DNA of 64,000 nucleotides from Bacillus sp. T3 (GTDB taxonomy: Bacteria; Bacillota; Bacilli; Bacillales; Cytobacillaceae): positions 3,658,001 to 3,722,000 of the forward strand of contig NZ_CP137761.1 in the NCBI RefSeq assembly GCF_033449965.1, read 5' to 3'. Position 1 is the first letter of the stretch. Every line of letters starts with the position of its first letter. Below are positions 17,531 to 27,301 of this stretch, piece by piece. Below the pieces are notes generated by a model. The model had not been told where the DNA came from and searched no databases. It saw only the letters and a program-made list of their open reading frames with translations. The translations under genes were made by a program, and so were the position numbers.

Positions 17531-17965
17531 ATGGCAAAAAACGCTTTTATTAAACTTGTTCCTGCTTCAGCAAAGCAAGATATTACAACAGCAGAACTAA
17601 AAGCTTACTTTGAATACTACAAAGAGATTACGGCTAAAACTGGAGATCAGCTTGATTGGAATTATAACGGATCCGCTTTTCCTTACGAGATAAAGGAACA
17701 TGAAAGCAGCCAAGGAAAATGGTTTTACCTATCTTCAACCCAAGACCGCTATTATGCCATTTTACTTGGAATTGATAAAGAAGTTGTCCAAAACGAGGAT
17801 GGAACAGAAAAGGAACAAACCTATATCCAAGTGACTTTACCAGAAAAAGCGACTACAGGTGACAAAGGAAAAGCAAATGAATTTTGCAAATTTCTTTCGA
17901 AAAAGCTACAAGGTGAACTCCAATTATTCAATGGGAGAGTAATGTACCACTATCCTAGAAAATAG
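17531..17965 (+). CDS. DUF1885 family protein
   Basis: A 144-residue soluble protein beginning MAKNAFIKLVPASAKQDI, with WNYNGSAFPYEIKE and YYAILLGIDKE in the middle and FNGRVMYHYPRK at the end. This agrees with the small Bacillus family DUF1885. Function unknown. The start has GGGGGATGGAAT upstream. Confidence 0.75.
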   Translation: MAKNAFIKLVPASAKQDITTAELKAYFEYYKEITAKTGDQLDWNYNGSAFPYEIKEHESSQGKWFYLSSTQDRYYAILLGIDKEVVQNEDGTEKEQTYIQVTLPEKATTGDKGKANEFCKFLSKKLQGELQLFNGRVMYHYPRK

Positions 17966-18043
17966 AATTGAATACAACGATACATATGGGTGAGCTTTGA
18001 GGCTTGTGTTCCCGATAGGAACCAGTTAAGGGTTAAAAAAACA

Positions 18044-18074
18044 TTGACGACTATTGATAAGGTCGTCTTTTCTT
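18044..18074 (+). terminator. Terminator after the DUF1885 gene
   Basis: GACGAC TATTGATAA GGTCGTC followed by TTTTCTTTT. Confidence 0.7.
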
Positions 18075-18085
18075 TTGTATTCAAA

Positions 18086-18340
18086 TTAAAATTTCGCCTG
18101 AATAAAGGATAAGGAAAGTTGGACGGACAAATAAATTAATAAACTAAAAACAGTCATCAGCAAAGTCTTTTTTGCCGATTTTAGAAGTGAATTCCCTACT
18201 AAAAACGCAATATATATAAAGATAAGAAACATTAATCCATTGTATAGTGGCTGATCATGCTTGGATAACCATTCAATGACAGAATAACCACTCCAGATCA
18301 TTAATTGTAATAATATGACAACATATCCTTTCATTCTCAT
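18086..18340 (-). CDS. Small membrane protein of unknown function
   Basis: About 84 residues with three hydrophobic helices: VVILLQLMIWSGYSVIEWL, LMFLIFIYIAFLVGNSLL and LLMTVFSLLIYLSVQLSLSF. No family was recognised. Start choice is uncertain; ATG codons at 18340 and 18334 both follow GGCAGGTAATG. Convergent with the DUF1885 gene and divergent from slp. Confidence 0.5.
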   Translation of the reverse strand: MRMKGYVVILLQLMIWSGYSVIEWLSKHDQPLYNGLMFLIFIYIAFLVGNSLLKSAKKTLLMTVFSLLIYLSVQLSLSFIQAKF

Positions 18341-18532
18341 TACCTGCCTATGCAAAATCCCTTTTCATCATTATATGATTGATAGCTTATAGATATTTTT
18401 CATTTATGTAACATTTACATGACAAGCCAAATTTTTATTTTACGCTGTGATAAAATAGGACTACTTAGTCAATCAGTCAAGTGTGAATATTTTTATTTTT
18501 TAAAAAATAAAAAAAGTGAGGCTGCCCGTGAA

Positions 18533-18925
18533 ATGAAAGGTTTGCCGTTGTTACTTGCATCATTGTTGGTGATAACTAGTTGCAGTAATTCAAAAGATGA
18601 AAAAATTCAGCTTCCCCATAATGTAAAACAAATTATATTTTTCTCAAATGATCAAGACTATTCCGAGGAAGCAGCATACTATGATGCGTTAATAGAATTA
18701 AAAAGAGAATTTCCGGATGAAATAAGAAATATGCTTGTCATATCGCCAACGAATGCAAAACCATATTTTCAATCCTTTCATATTAATGCATGTCCTGCTC
18801 TGCTTGTCATATACAATGACAAGGTAATGATCAGGATTAGCGGACAAGTCTCAAAAGAACAAATTATACAACCTATTTCAGAAATTCTATCTAGTGAAAT
18901 TGTTAAAAATAACAATGAACAATAA
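18533..18925 (+). CDS. slp: Small lipoprotein Slp-like, thioredoxin-like fold suspected
   Basis: A 130-residue lipoprotein. The signal MKGLPLLLASLLVITSC ends in a lipobox; mature Cys follows ITS. The rest (VKQIIFFSNDQDYSEEAAYY, NACPALLVIYNDKVMIRISG) resembles a thioredoxin-like domain without a CxxC motif. B. subtilis slp, a peptidoglycan-associated lipoprotein gene, occupies the same place next to pdhD, though here it faces pdhD. Identity rests mainly on position and lipoprotein character. Confidence 0.68.
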   Translation: MKGLPLLLASLLVITSCSNSKDEKIQLPHNVKQIIFFSNDQDYSEEAAYYDALIELKREFPDEIRNMLVISPTNAKPYFQSFHINACPALLVIYNDKVMIRISGQVSKEQIIQPISEILSSEIVKNNNEQ

Positions 18926-18963
18926 AGAAAATCCTTTTCGATTATAACGAAAAGGATTTTCTT
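18925..18963. terminator. Bidirectional terminator slp / pdhD
   Basis: AAGAAAATCCTTTTCG and CGAAAAGGATTTTCTT form a perfect 16-bp stem between converging genes and end the pdh operon. Confidence 0.9.
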
Positions 18964-18967
18964 ATGA

Positions 18968-20377
18968 TTACTTAACAATATGAATTGGATGACCTAAAGC
19001 AACTTCAGCAGCTTCCATCGTAATTTCACCAAGAGTTGGATGAGCATGGATTGTCATTGCTAAATCTTCTGCCGTCATACCTGCTTCAATCGCTAAACCT
19101 AATTCAGCGATCATATCAGATGCACTTGGACCTGCAATTTGTGCTCCAATCACAAGACCATCCTCTCTACGAGTAATTAGCTTTAAGAAACCATCTGTAG
19201 CATCCAACGCTAGGGCACGGCCGTTCGCAGCAAATGGGAATTTCGCAGCGATTACGTCGATACCTTCATCTTTTGCTTGTTGTTCAGTATATCCAACAGA
19301 AGCAAGTTCAGGGTCAGAAAAGACAACTGCCGGAATGCCAAGATAATCAATTTCTGAGTTTAGACCAGCAATCGCTTCTGCCGCAATCTTCCCCTCATAG
19401 GATGCTTTATGAGCTAACGGTGGTCCAGGAACAACATCACCAATACCATAAATATTGCTTACGCTTGTGCGACATTGTTTATCTATTTGCACTACTCCTC
19501 GGTCAGTAAGCTGAACACCAATTTGTTCTAAGCCCATTTCGTCCGAGTTTGGACGACGACCAACCATGACAAATACATAATCAGCTTCAATCGATTTTTC
19601 TTCACCATTTACTTCATATTTAACTGTAACATTTGTTTCTGTTTCTTCAACACCTTTAGCCAATGCCTTGGTGATAATATCTGCGCCTTTTTTCTTTAAA
19701 TTCTTTTTAACTATTGCTGACATTTGTTTTTCAAAACCATTTAAGATTTCATCTGTACCTTCTAAAATGGTAACCTGCGTACCAAAGTTCGCATAGGCTC
19801 CACCAAGCTCAGTACCAATATACCCCCCACCAATGACAACCAATTTATTAGGGATTTCCGTTAATGCTAATGCGCCCGTTGAATCAAGTACGCGTTTTGA
19901 ATATTTAAAAGCTGGAAGTTCAATTGGACGAGAACCTGTTGCGATGATTGCATTTTTAAACGTGTAGGTTTGAGCAGAATTTTCATCCATCACACGCAGT
20001 GTATTCGTATCAACAAAGTACGCTTCACCGCGAACGATTTGAACCTTGTTGTTTTTTAATAATCCTTCGACTCCACCAGTAAGTTTTTTTACTACACCAG
20101 CCTTCCATGCTTGTACCTTTGTAAAATCAACTTTAACATTTTCAGCCGTAATTCCAATCGCCTCTGAATGCTTAGCTGTTTCATATTTGTGACCTGCTGC
20201 AATTAAAGCTTTAGATGGAATACAACCAACGTTTAAACATACTCCACCTAGTTCACCTTTTTCCACAATTGTCACTTTCTGTCCGAGCTGGGCAGCACGA
20301 ATTGCGGCTACATATCCCCCAGGTCCTGCACCAATGACAATAGTATCTGTTTCAATCGGAAAATCTCCAACTACCAT
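18968..20377 (-). CDS. pdhD: Dihydrolipoyl dehydrogenase (E3) of pyruvate dehydrogenase
   Basis: FAD/NAD oxidoreductase that reoxidises dihydrolipoamide for the 2-oxoacid dehydrogenase complexes. It has the FAD-binding GAGPGGY near residue 17, the redox-active CLNVGC pair (Cys47/Cys52), a second nucleotide-binding GGGYIG, and the catalytic HAHPTLGE near the C-terminus. At 469 residues it equals the usual length. It begins three bases after pdhC, with GGAGGCGTAAAAA upstream, and is the last gene of pdhABCD. Confidence 0.97.
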   Translation of the reverse strand: MVVGDFPIETDTIVIGAGPGGYVAAIRAAQLGQKVTIVEKGELGGVCLNVGCIPSKALIAAGHKYETAKHSEAIGITAENVKVDFTKVQAWKAGVVKKLTGGVEGLLKNNKVQIVRGEAYFVDTNTLRVMDENSAQTYTFKNAIIATGSRPIELPAFKYSKRVLDSTGALALTEIPNKLVVIGGGYIGTELGGAYANFGTQVTILEGTDEILNGFEKQMSAIVKKNLKKKGADIITKALAKGVEETETNVTVKYEVNGEEKSIEADYVFVMVGRRPNSDEMGLEQIGVQLTDRGVVQIDKQCRTSVSNIYGIGDVVPGPPLAHKASYEGKIAAEAIAGLNSEIDYLGIPAVVFSDPELASVGYTEQQAKDEGIDVIAAKFPFAANGRALALDATDGFLKLITRREDGLVIGAQIAGPSASDMIAELGLAIEAGMTAEDLAMTIHAHPTLGEITMEAAEVALGHPIHIVK

Positions 20378-20380
20378 TTT

Positions 20381-21694
20381 TTACGCCTCCATTAACAATA
20401 GTTCTGGATCGTTCAATAATCTTTTAATATGATTTAGGGCATTCTGAGCAGTTGCTCCATCAATAATTCTGTGATCAAAACTTAAAGATAGTGCTAATAC
20501 AGGTGCTGCCACGATTTCACCATTTCTTACAATTGGTTTATCAGCAATGCGACCAATTCCAAGGATTGCTACTTCTGGATGATTTATAACAGGAGTAAAC
20601 CACTGACCACCGGCAGATCCAATATTTGTAATCGTACAAGAAGCACCCTTCATTTCATCAGGAGCTAATTTACCATCTCGAGCTTTTGTAGCCAATTCAT
20701 TAATTTCATTAGAAATTGTAAAGATTGATTTGCGATCAGCCTCTTTTACAACTGGAACAAGAAGACCTTTTTCAGTGTCTGCTGCAATCCCAATATTGTA
20801 ATAATGTTTATGAATGATTTCACTTGTTGAATCATCGATTGATGTATTTAGTGCTGGGAATTCACGTAAAGCACTTGTTAAAGCCTTCACAACATATGGA
20901 AGGAAGGTAAGTTTGATCCCTTTTTGAGCAGCAACGTCTTTAAATTTCTTGCGATTTGCTACAAGCTTGGTTACATCAACTTCATCCATCAATGTAACGT
21001 GGGGAGCTGTATGCTTAGAATTCACCATTGCCTTGGCAATAGCTTTTCTAATACCACTCATTTTTTCACGCGTTTCAGGATATTGCCCCTGAGGGATAGC
21101 TGGTGCTGTCGCTTTTTCAGCTGCTGCTTCATTCGCTGTCGGTTGCTCTTCAACTATAGCTACTGCAGTCGTTCCACCAGCTAGGAATGCATCAATATCA
21201 TTTTTAACGATTCGGCCATTTTTGCCAGAACCGCTTATTACACGAATATCTACACCTTTATCACGTGCATATTTACGTACTGAAGGCATAGCAATGATAC
21301 GACGATTCGGATCTGCTTCTGTTTGTTGCTGTGTGGCAGCAGGCGCTTGGGTTCCTGCTACTGGTGGAGTAGCTGGCGCCGCTTGTACATCGACTTTCTC
21401 CTCTTGTTTAGGAGCTTCCTCTTCTTCATCACCTTTAAATTTCATATCCTCATATCCTGGTGCATCGAAAGTCACCAATACTTGACCTACCGTTGCAACA
21501 GTACCTTCTTCGACTAAAACTTCTTCAACCGTTCCTGCAACTGGTGAAGGAATTTCCACTACAGCCTTATCATTTTGGACTTCACATAATACATCGTCCT
21601 CTTGAACCTTATCTCCAGGTTTAACAAACCATTTTACGATTTCGCCTTCATGAATACCTTCGCCGATATCAGGCAATTTAAATTGAAATGCCAC
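20381..21694 (-). CDS. pdhC: Dihydrolipoyllysine acetyltransferase (E2) of pyruvate dehydrogenase
   Basis: Core acetyltransferase of the complex. A single lipoyl domain lies at about residues 1-80 with the lipoyl lysine in NDKAVVEI (Lys43). An Ala/Pro/Glu/Gln-rich linker follows, then the E1/E3-binding domain (PSVRKYARDKG, about 138-172), a second linker and the catalytic domain ending with SFDHRIIDGA. The start is GTG after AGGAGGGTGATATCTA. It is 437 residues and lies 110 bases after pdhB, a gap containing an imperfect hairpin. Confidence 0.97.
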   Translation of the reverse strand: MAFQFKLPDIGEGIHEGEIVKWFVKPGDKVQEDDVLCEVQNDKAVVEIPSPVAGTVEEVLVEEGTVATVGQVLVTFDAPGYEDMKFKGDEEEEAPKQEEKVDVQAAPATPPVAGTQAPAATQQQTEADPNRRIIAMPSVRKYARDKGVDIRVISGSGKNGRIVKNDIDAFLAGGTTAVAIVEEQPTANEAAAEKATAPAIPQGQYPETREKMSGIRKAIAKAMVNSKHTAPHVTLMDEVDVTKLVANRKKFKDVAAQKGIKLTFLPYVVKALTSALREFPALNTSIDDSTSEIIHKHYYNIGIAADTEKGLLVPVVKEADRKSIFTISNEINELATKARDGKLAPDEMKGASCTITNIGSAGGQWFTPVINHPEVAILGIGRIADKPIVRNGEIVAAPVLALSLSFDHRIIDGATAQNALNHIKRLLNDPELLLMEA

Positions 21695-21804
21695 TAGATA
21701 TCACCCTCCTAATTACATTCTTCATCATTTTTCGTTTTTAACGATAGCAAAATACAAGGGGATTGCTGGTTATTCCGACCATACCAACAATCATCCCTCC
21801 ATGA

Positions 21805-22783
21805 TTAAAATGATAATACTTTTTTAGCTGTTTCAATTACATCTTTATAGTTTGGAAGCCATACAGCTTCTGCTTGTGGAAACGGGAAGATTGTATCTGG
21901 TGCTGTGACACGCAATACTGGTGCCTCTAGGCTAAGTATCGCACGATCATTGATTTCTGCCACAACACTTGCCGCGATGCCAGCCTGTTTTTGTGCTTCT
22001 TGAACAACAATGGCACGACCTGTTTTTTCAACAGAAGCAATAATTGTGTCTATATCAAGCGGGCTTACTGTTCGCAAATCAATAACTTCAGCTGAATTAC
22101 CTTCTTTAGCTAGCTCTTCAGCTGCTTTTAGTGACTCATGAACCATAGCCCCATAAGTGATGATTGAAATATCAGTTCCTTCACGTTTCACATCAGCTTT
22201 TCCTAATGGAATTGTATATTCCTCTTCAGGAACCTCTTGTCGAAATGAACGGTATAATTTCATATGCTCAAGGAAAACAACGGTATCGTTATCACGGATT
22301 GATGAAATTAGAAGTCCCTTTGCATCATATGGAGTTGAAGGAATAACCACTTTAATCCCCTGGATGTTGGGCCATCATTCCTTCTAAGCTATCAGCATGC
22401 ATATCAGGCGTGTGCACCCCGCCACCGAATGGTGAACGAATGGTAACTGGAGAATTGTATCTTCCCCCTGAACGGAAACGCATACGAGCTAATTGACCAC
22501 AAATAGAATCCATTACTTCAAAGACAAAACCAAAGAATTGGATTTCCGGAACCGGACGGTATCCTTGTAAAGAAAGACCAACAGCTAGACCACCGATTCC
22601 TGATTCAGCAAGAGGTGTATCAAATACACGGTCTTCTCCGAATTCTTTTTGAAGACCTTCGGTTGCACGGAATACCCCACCGTTTACCCCAACGTCCTCA
22701 CCGAATATTAATACGTTCGGATCATTCTGCAATTCTGTACGCAATGCATCAGTAATTGCTTGAATCATTGTCATTTGCGCCAT
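21805..22783 (-). CDS. pdhB: Pyruvate dehydrogenase E1 beta subunit, apparent frameshift
   Basis: With PdhA it forms the thiamine-diphosphate E1 decarboxylase. N-terminal sequence (MIQAITDALRTEL, IFGEDVGVNGGVFRATEGL) and C-terminal sequence (VDLRTVSPLDIDTI, VLRVTAPD) are both intact. The frame breaks at 22357-22360, where CCCCTGG is one base too long; removing it joins DSLEGMMAQHPG to IKVVIPSTPYDAKGLL and gives the normal 325 residues. Loss of this gene would cripple aerobic growth, so an assembly error is likeliest. It starts three bases after pdhA. Confidence 0.93.
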
Positions 22784-22786
22784 GGC

Positions 22787-23899
22787 TTACTTCGACTCCT
22801 TTGCTTTGTAAATTTCAAATTGTTCTTTTAGGTTATATGGCATATCTGAATAAGTTAGCGAAATAAGATCCGTAACCTTTTGTTTAGGTGCAGCATCTGC
22901 TTTCTTAATTGCCTCTTTAATATCTTCTTTCGCTCTTTCGATAACTTCGCTTTCTTTTTCTTCGCTCCAAATACCTTTCTTTTCAAGGAATTTACGGAAA
23001 CGAACAAGTGGATCTTTTTTCTCCCACTCATTGTCTAAATCAGTTGTACGATAGCGAGTTGGATCATCACCAGCCATTGTATGTGGACCATAACGATACG
23101 TTAGGGTTTCAATCAAGGTCGGGCCTTCACCATTTATAGCACGTTCACGCGCTTGGCGAGTTGCTGCATAAACAGCTAATGGATCCATACCATCAACTTG
23201 AATACCAGGGATACCTGCCGCAACAGCTTTTTGAGCTAATGTTTTCGAAGCAGATTGCTTATCAACCGGTGTAGAAATTGCAAAACGGTTATTTTGAACT
23301 ACGAAGATAGCAGGAGCATTGTAAGCACCGGCAAAGTTTAAACCTTCATAGAAGTCACCTTGAGAAGTACCACCGTCGCCTGTATACGTAATCGCTACCG
23401 ATTTTGCTCCACGTTTCTTCATGCCAAGCGCTACACCAGCTGCTTGCACATATTGCGCACCAATAATAATTTGTGGATGAAGCACGTTTACACCTTCAGG
23501 GATGTTCATTCCCTCGAAATGACCACGTGACCAAAGGAAAGCTTGGTATAAAGGTAAACCATGCCATACAATCTGCGGAACATCACGGTACCCAGGTAAG
23601 ATAAAGTCTTCCTTTTCTAACGCAAATTGAGTTGCTAATTGAGAAGCTTCCTGTCCAGCAGTCGGGGCATAGAATCCTAATCGTCCTTGTCGATTTAAAG
23701 AAATAGAGCGCTGGTCTAAGATTCTTGTATAAACCATTCTAGACATTAATTCCTGAAGTTGTTCATCCGTTAACTCCGGCATTGCTGCTTCGTTAACAAT
23801 TTCGCCTTCTTCATTTAATATTTGTAAAGTTTGGAACTGCTCCTCAACGACCTTGAGTTGCTGTTTCACATCTAATTGTGTTTTCATTTTCGATGCCAT
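22787..23899 (-). CDS. pdhA: Pyruvate dehydrogenase E1 alpha subunit
   Basis: Carries the thiamine-diphosphate motif (GDGGTSQGDFYEGLNFA through VQNN). Also present are RQGRLGFYAPTAGQEAS and the phosphorylation-loop region YGPHTMAGDDPTRYR. About 370 residues, as in B. subtilis. I prefer the ATG at 23899 (MASKMKTQ), with GGATGAGG eight bases upstream; the GTG at 23908 overlaps that site. First gene of the pdhABCD operon with a leader of about 190 bases. Confidence 0.96.
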   Translation of the reverse strand: MASKMKTQLDVKQQLKVVEEQFQTLQILNEEGEIVNEAAMPELTDEQLQELMSRMVYTRILDQRSISLNRQGRLGFYAPTAGQEASQLATQFALEKEDFILPGYRDVPQIVWHGLPLYQAFLWSRGHFEGMNIPEGVNVLHPQIIIGAQYVQAAGVALGMKKRGAKSVAITYTGDGGTSQGDFYEGLNFAGAYNAPAIFVVQNNRFAISTPVDKQSASKTLAQKAVAAGIPGIQVDGMDPLAVYAATRQARERAINGEGPTLIETLTYRYGPHTMAGDDPTRYRTTDLDNEWEKKDPLVRFRKFLEKKGIWSEEKESEVIERAKEDIKEAIKKADAAPKQKVTDLISLTYSDMPYNLKEQFEIYKAKESK

Positions 23900-24092
23900 A
23901 AATGCCACCTCATCCTTTCATTAAGGGAAATAAAGTAAATTAAGCCATATCATAATTAGGATATCCAAACTTTTTGTTGATTAGATAACCATTTGGAAAT
24001 AAAAGAGAAACTTGAAATAATGACAAGAACAACATAAACCTGTACTACTAATTATTTCATAAGAACTAATACAATCAATCTCTACGTTTTTC

Positions 24093-24122
24093 AGTTTACA
24101 CCACACAAAATACCCAAGTCAA
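24093..24122 (-). promoter_or_regulatory. Predicted pdhA promoter
   Basis: Minus strand TTGACT (24117-24122), 18-base spacer, TAAACT (24093-24098). It would give a 5' leader of roughly 190 bases before pdhA. Confidence 0.6.
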
Positions 24123-24360
24123 TCATATTGTCTTAGGTTTTTCACATTTTAGTCACATTTTTTATTTCCATACTGTACTACAACTTTTTATAAATCTGTG
24201 TTACAAACACATCCAAATTTTGTTTTGTGTTATAAATAAGTTGAGAATGTTGTTATCCTACCAAAGTTTTTTTATATAATTACGTAAGACGAATGATTGG
24301 ATTCAAATAGGATCCGCTTACATTTTCGTGTAAGCACTAACCTAAATTCTTCTCCTGTAA

Positions 24361-24397
24361 TAAAAAAGAACCGACCGTTTTTGTCGATTCTTCTTCC
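24361..24397 (-). terminator. Terminator after ykyA
   Basis: Minus-strand stem AAGAATCGAC / GGTCGGTTCTT followed by TTTTATTAC, just 3' of the ykyA stop. Confidence 0.78.
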
Positions 24398-24400
24398 TAT

Positions 24401-25059
24401 CTATTCAGAAACGTTAAGATTAGCCTTTTTATAAAATTCTAGTTTCTCTTTATTGTATTTTTCCGTTTGAGCATTGAATTCATCATTTGTTTTTAAGACC
24501 TTATCATATGTTTCGTTAATTTTTGTAACTTGTTCAGCTAATTTCTCTAAAGATGTTTCCTTCGCTTTCAATTGCTCGTATAGTTCAGTGTCATATTGAA
24601 TCCCCATTAAATATTGTTTGCATAAGATATTATGTATTTCATACCTTTTTTTCATCGTTTTATTCAATTCAATAGCTTGTTTTTTTAATTCCTCATCCTT
24701 AAGTTCAGAAATTAATGGGGTAATGTCTTCAAATTTCTTTTTAGAAGACTGCATGCTTTCTTGTTCTTTTACAATATGATCTTTTCTTTTAGATACGAGA
24801 GCTAACGCTTCGTCGGCTAGCTTAACGACTTGTTCATTTTCCTTGTTTCGTAAAGAAATCATTTGCTTATACAATTCTTGTTCTTTTTTTCAAGCTTTGC
24901 TAATGGCTGTTGCTGCTCCTCGAATCCTTTTTCTTGCTTTACAGCCGATTCCATTACCGTATACATTCTCTCTTCTGGTGCTTGTTCGTTACAACCGGTT
25001 AACGAAAATACAAAGAAACTTAGAAGTAAAACTAATAGTGTTTTCCGTTTGCTCAACAC
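24401..25059 (-). CDS. ykyA: YkyA-type cell-wall binding lipoprotein, apparent frameshift
   Basis: Exported lipoprotein upstream of pdhA, as in B. subtilis. The signal (SKRKTLLVLLLSFFVFSLTGC) carries a lipobox at LTGC. The mature part is a long charged coiled coil (KQEKGFEEQQQPLAKLEKK, then EQELYKQMISLRNKENEQVV). The frame breaks in the T run at 24884-24890: one more A on the coding strand joins the two halves. GTG 25059 has the best spacing from AGGGGG; the ATG at 25065 is too close. Role in the envelope is not defined. Confidence 0.82.
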
Positions 25060-25268
25060 ATCCATGCCCCCTAACCTATTCCATTATTAATGATATCGAT
25101 TGTCCTTATTTTTTACAATAGCTTACCCTGTATTGAAATGAATAGTTAACTCCACCTAAGATGTGTTTCTATCAATGTTAGGCAGCGGCCCATACCAATT
25201 AACTTTATAAGCATAATTTATTAATGAAACGTCTAACTAGACGAATAATTATCAGGGAGGTTTTCCTT

Positions 25269-25403
25269 ATGTTTGGATACGGCGGATATGGGTATGGTGG
25301 TTGTTGTTACCCAGCATATGGCGGTGTAGGTTTCGGAGGATGCTTTGCGTTAATTGTTGTCCTCTTTATTCTTTTAATCATCGTTGGCAGCGCGTTTTGC
25401 TAA
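25269..25403 (+). CDS. YjcZ-family small sporulation protein
   Basis: A 44-residue protein with a Gly/Tyr/Cys-rich head (MFGYGGYGYGGCCYPAYGG) and a single hydrophobic tail (FALIVVLFILLIIVGSAFC). This architecture defines the YjcZ/SscA-type small spore proteins. The ATG follows a strong site, CAGGGAGGTTTTCCTT. It stands alone between ykyA and def. Expression late in sporulation is expected by family but no sigma-K or sigma-G promoter was assigned. Confidence 0.85.
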   Translation: MFGYGGYGYGGCCYPAYGGVGFGGCFALIVVLFILLIIVGSAFC

Positions 25404-25556
25404 TTAATTGCAATGGAATCTATAAGAGGAGAGGATTCTCCTCTTTTTTTGCTTTATTTTGAGCTAGTGCTTTGTATATTTATTAACTTTTTCGTTATTC
25501 TTTGTTAGACTACTAACATAGTTTGTAAGGAAAAAATTTTAGGAGTGTTTAATCAT

Positions 25557-26111
25557 ATGCTAACCATGGAGGATATCATAAGGGACGGTCATCCAAACTT
25601 ACGAAAAGTAGCTGACGATGTTCCCCTACCCGCATCTGAGGAAGACAAACAAATACTTTTAAGTTTAATGGAATTTGTTCAAAACAGCCAAAATCCTGAG
25701 CTTGCTGCAAAATATGGACTACGACCTGGCATTGGACTTGCCGCCCCTCAGATTAACGTTTTGAAAAAAATGATTGCTATCCATGTTAAGGACGAAAAGG
25801 GAGAGCTACATAGTTATGCTCTATTCAATCCAAAAATCATCAGTCATTCTGTAGAGCGTTCCTATTTGTCCTCTGGAGAAGGCTGCCTATCAGTTGACGA
25901 AAACTTCCCTGGATTTGTGCCTAGATTCGCGCGAATTACGGTTAAAGCAACCGACATAAACGGAAACGAACTTAAATTGAGATTAAAAGGACTTCCCTCG
26001 ATCGTATTTCAACACGAAATCGACCATCTTAATGGGATCATGTTTTATGATCATATTAATAAACAAGACCCTTATCACCGACCAGAAAACGCGATTGAAA
26101 TTGAACGATAA
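25557..26111 (+). CDS. def: Peptide deformylase
   Basis: Metal hydrolase that removes the N-formyl group from nascent proteins. All three active-site motifs are visible: GIGLAAPQ, EGCLSV and QHEIDHLNG, supplying the catalytic Glu and the Cys/His metal ligands. At 184 residues with the long insert, it is the YkrB/DefB type. The ATG at 25557 agrees with B. subtilis, with AGGAGTG upstream; GTG 25545 overlaps that site. Confidence 0.96.
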   Translation: MLTMEDIIRDGHPNLRKVADDVPLPASEEDKQILLSLMEFVQNSQNPELAAKYGLRPGIGLAAPQINVLKKMIAIHVKDEKGELHSYALFNPKIISHSVERSYLSSGEGCLSVDENFPGFVPRFARITVKATDINGNELKLRLKGLPSIVFQHEIDHLNGIMFYDHINKQDPYHRPENAIEIER

Positions 26112-26118
26112 TTTAGTC

Positions 26119-26157
26119 AAAAAAGAGCCGATAATCTGCGATTACCGGCTTGTTTTT
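26119..26157. terminator. Bidirectional terminator def / ykrA
   Basis: AAAAGAGCCGATAAT / ATTACCGGCTTGTTTT between two converging genes. Confidence 0.75.
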
Positions 26158-26159
26158 TG

Positions 26160-26930
26160 TTAAATTAACTCTAATTCCTTTAAGCCATGCCAAATTCCAT
26201 CTTCTGCAACATCTTTAGTAATAAATTTTGCTTTTTCTTTCAATTCATTAACAGCATTCCCCATCGCGACACCCGTTCCAACAGTCTCAAGCATTTCAAG
26301 ATCATTTAATCCATCTCCAAACGCATAGACATCTTCCATTTTAAATCCTAAACGCTTGACTAATTGTTGGATCCCTTCAGCTTTTGAACCGCCTAATGGC
26401 ATGACATCGACCGAATAGGGGTGCCAACGTACTAGTTTAAAATCAGGATAGAGTCCATTGTACAAATTTTCATCCTTTTCTTCCATAAATATCATGACTT
26501 GAAGAATCTCTTTATTATAATAAAAAGAAGAATCCTGCTCAGGATGAACAAACTTTAGACTTCCCATACTTTCCTCAATATACATATGATGAGCTACGCT
26601 TGATTTCATCGTATTTTCATCCATAAATACTAATGGGTGGCCATTTCGTTTTGACTCCTGATCCAATCGCACAATTTCGTTATGATTCAATGGATTCGTG
26701 TAAACTACCTCATTCTCAAAAACGACATACTGACCGTTATACCCAACAAAAGAATCCACATCTAATTCTTTCCGCAAGCCTTCAAACATAAATGGCGCAC
26801 GACCTGTAGCAATAGCCACAAACACTCCATTTTGTTTCAGTTGTTGAATTGCCATCTTCGTTTTCATCGGCAATTTCTTATCGTGGTCCAATAATGTTCC
26901 ATCAATATCAAAAAATACAATTTTACTCAT
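26160..26930 (-). CDS. ykrA: HAD superfamily (Cof-type) phosphatase YkrA
   Basis: Cof-like hydrolase of 256 residues. Motif I is FFDIDGTLLD at residues 6-15 with the nucleophilic aspartate, motif II is IATGR, and motifs III/IV are the Lys in GGSKAEGIQ and FGDGLNDLEML. The large cap between motifs II and III is typical of sugar-phosphate phosphatases. Substrate is unknown. Neighbourhood (def, rnjA) matches B. subtilis ykrA. Confidence 0.9.
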   Translation of the reverse strand: MSKIVFFDIDGTLLDHDKKLPMKTKMAIQQLKQNGVFVAIATGRAPFMFEGLRKELDVDSFVGYNGQYVVFENEVVYTNPLNHNEIVRLDQESKRNGHPLVFMDENTMKSSVAHHMYIEESMGSLKFVHPEQDSSFYYNKEILQVMIFMEEKDENLYNGLYPDFKLVRWHPYSVDVMPLGGSKAEGIQQLVKRLGFKMEDVYAFGDGLNDLEMLETVGTGVAMGNAVNELKEKAKFITKDVAEDGIWHGLKELELI

Positions 26931-27220
26931 ATATTAATAAACTCCTTTTCAACTCAAGCTCAACTCATTTGTTAATGTACAATGAAAAGTTTATTTTGCC
27001 TGATATTATTACTTTTTACATACTAAAAATAAAAAGTATACTTTTCTTTGTGAGTTGTCAAATATTATCCAAAAATTATTTTCCATGTTTAGCCATGAAA
27101 AATATAGACAATCTAAACATATACTAGTAAAAAAGGACTAAGTATTTATAACAGCGGACTCATATTTACTTTACATTGGACAAGGATGGTATAAAATAAG
27201 AAGTGAGGAGATGATCCACT

Positions 27221-27292
27221 ATGTTAAAGAAGCTAAGAGAGAAGCTTTTAAAACAGTGGAAAGATTTGCTTCGAAAAAAATCTATCGCTTAA
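27221..27292 (+). CDS. Possible 23-residue amphipathic peptide
   Basis: A short frame MLKKLREKLLKQWKDLLRKK plus SIA. It has a strong ribosome site (AGTGAGGAG), a plausible promoter (TTTACA, 16 bases, TAAAAT at about 27170-27197) and a hairpin terminator just after the stop. The peptide is very basic and forms an amphipathic helix on a wheel. No family was recognised. The complete small transcription unit is why I list it despite its length. Confidence 0.5.
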   Translation: MLKKLREKLLKQWKDLLRKKSIA

Positions 27293-27301
27293 CAAATTTG
27301 A

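Larger units (their letters stand above)
23900..24400 (-). other. Long leader and upstream region of pdhA; no gene seen
   Basis: About 500 AT-rich bases between pdhA and ykyA. It holds the predicted pdh promoter (24093-24122) and the ykyA terminator (24361-24397). I see no reading frame with a ribosome site and no riboswitch-like fold. Confidence 0.6.
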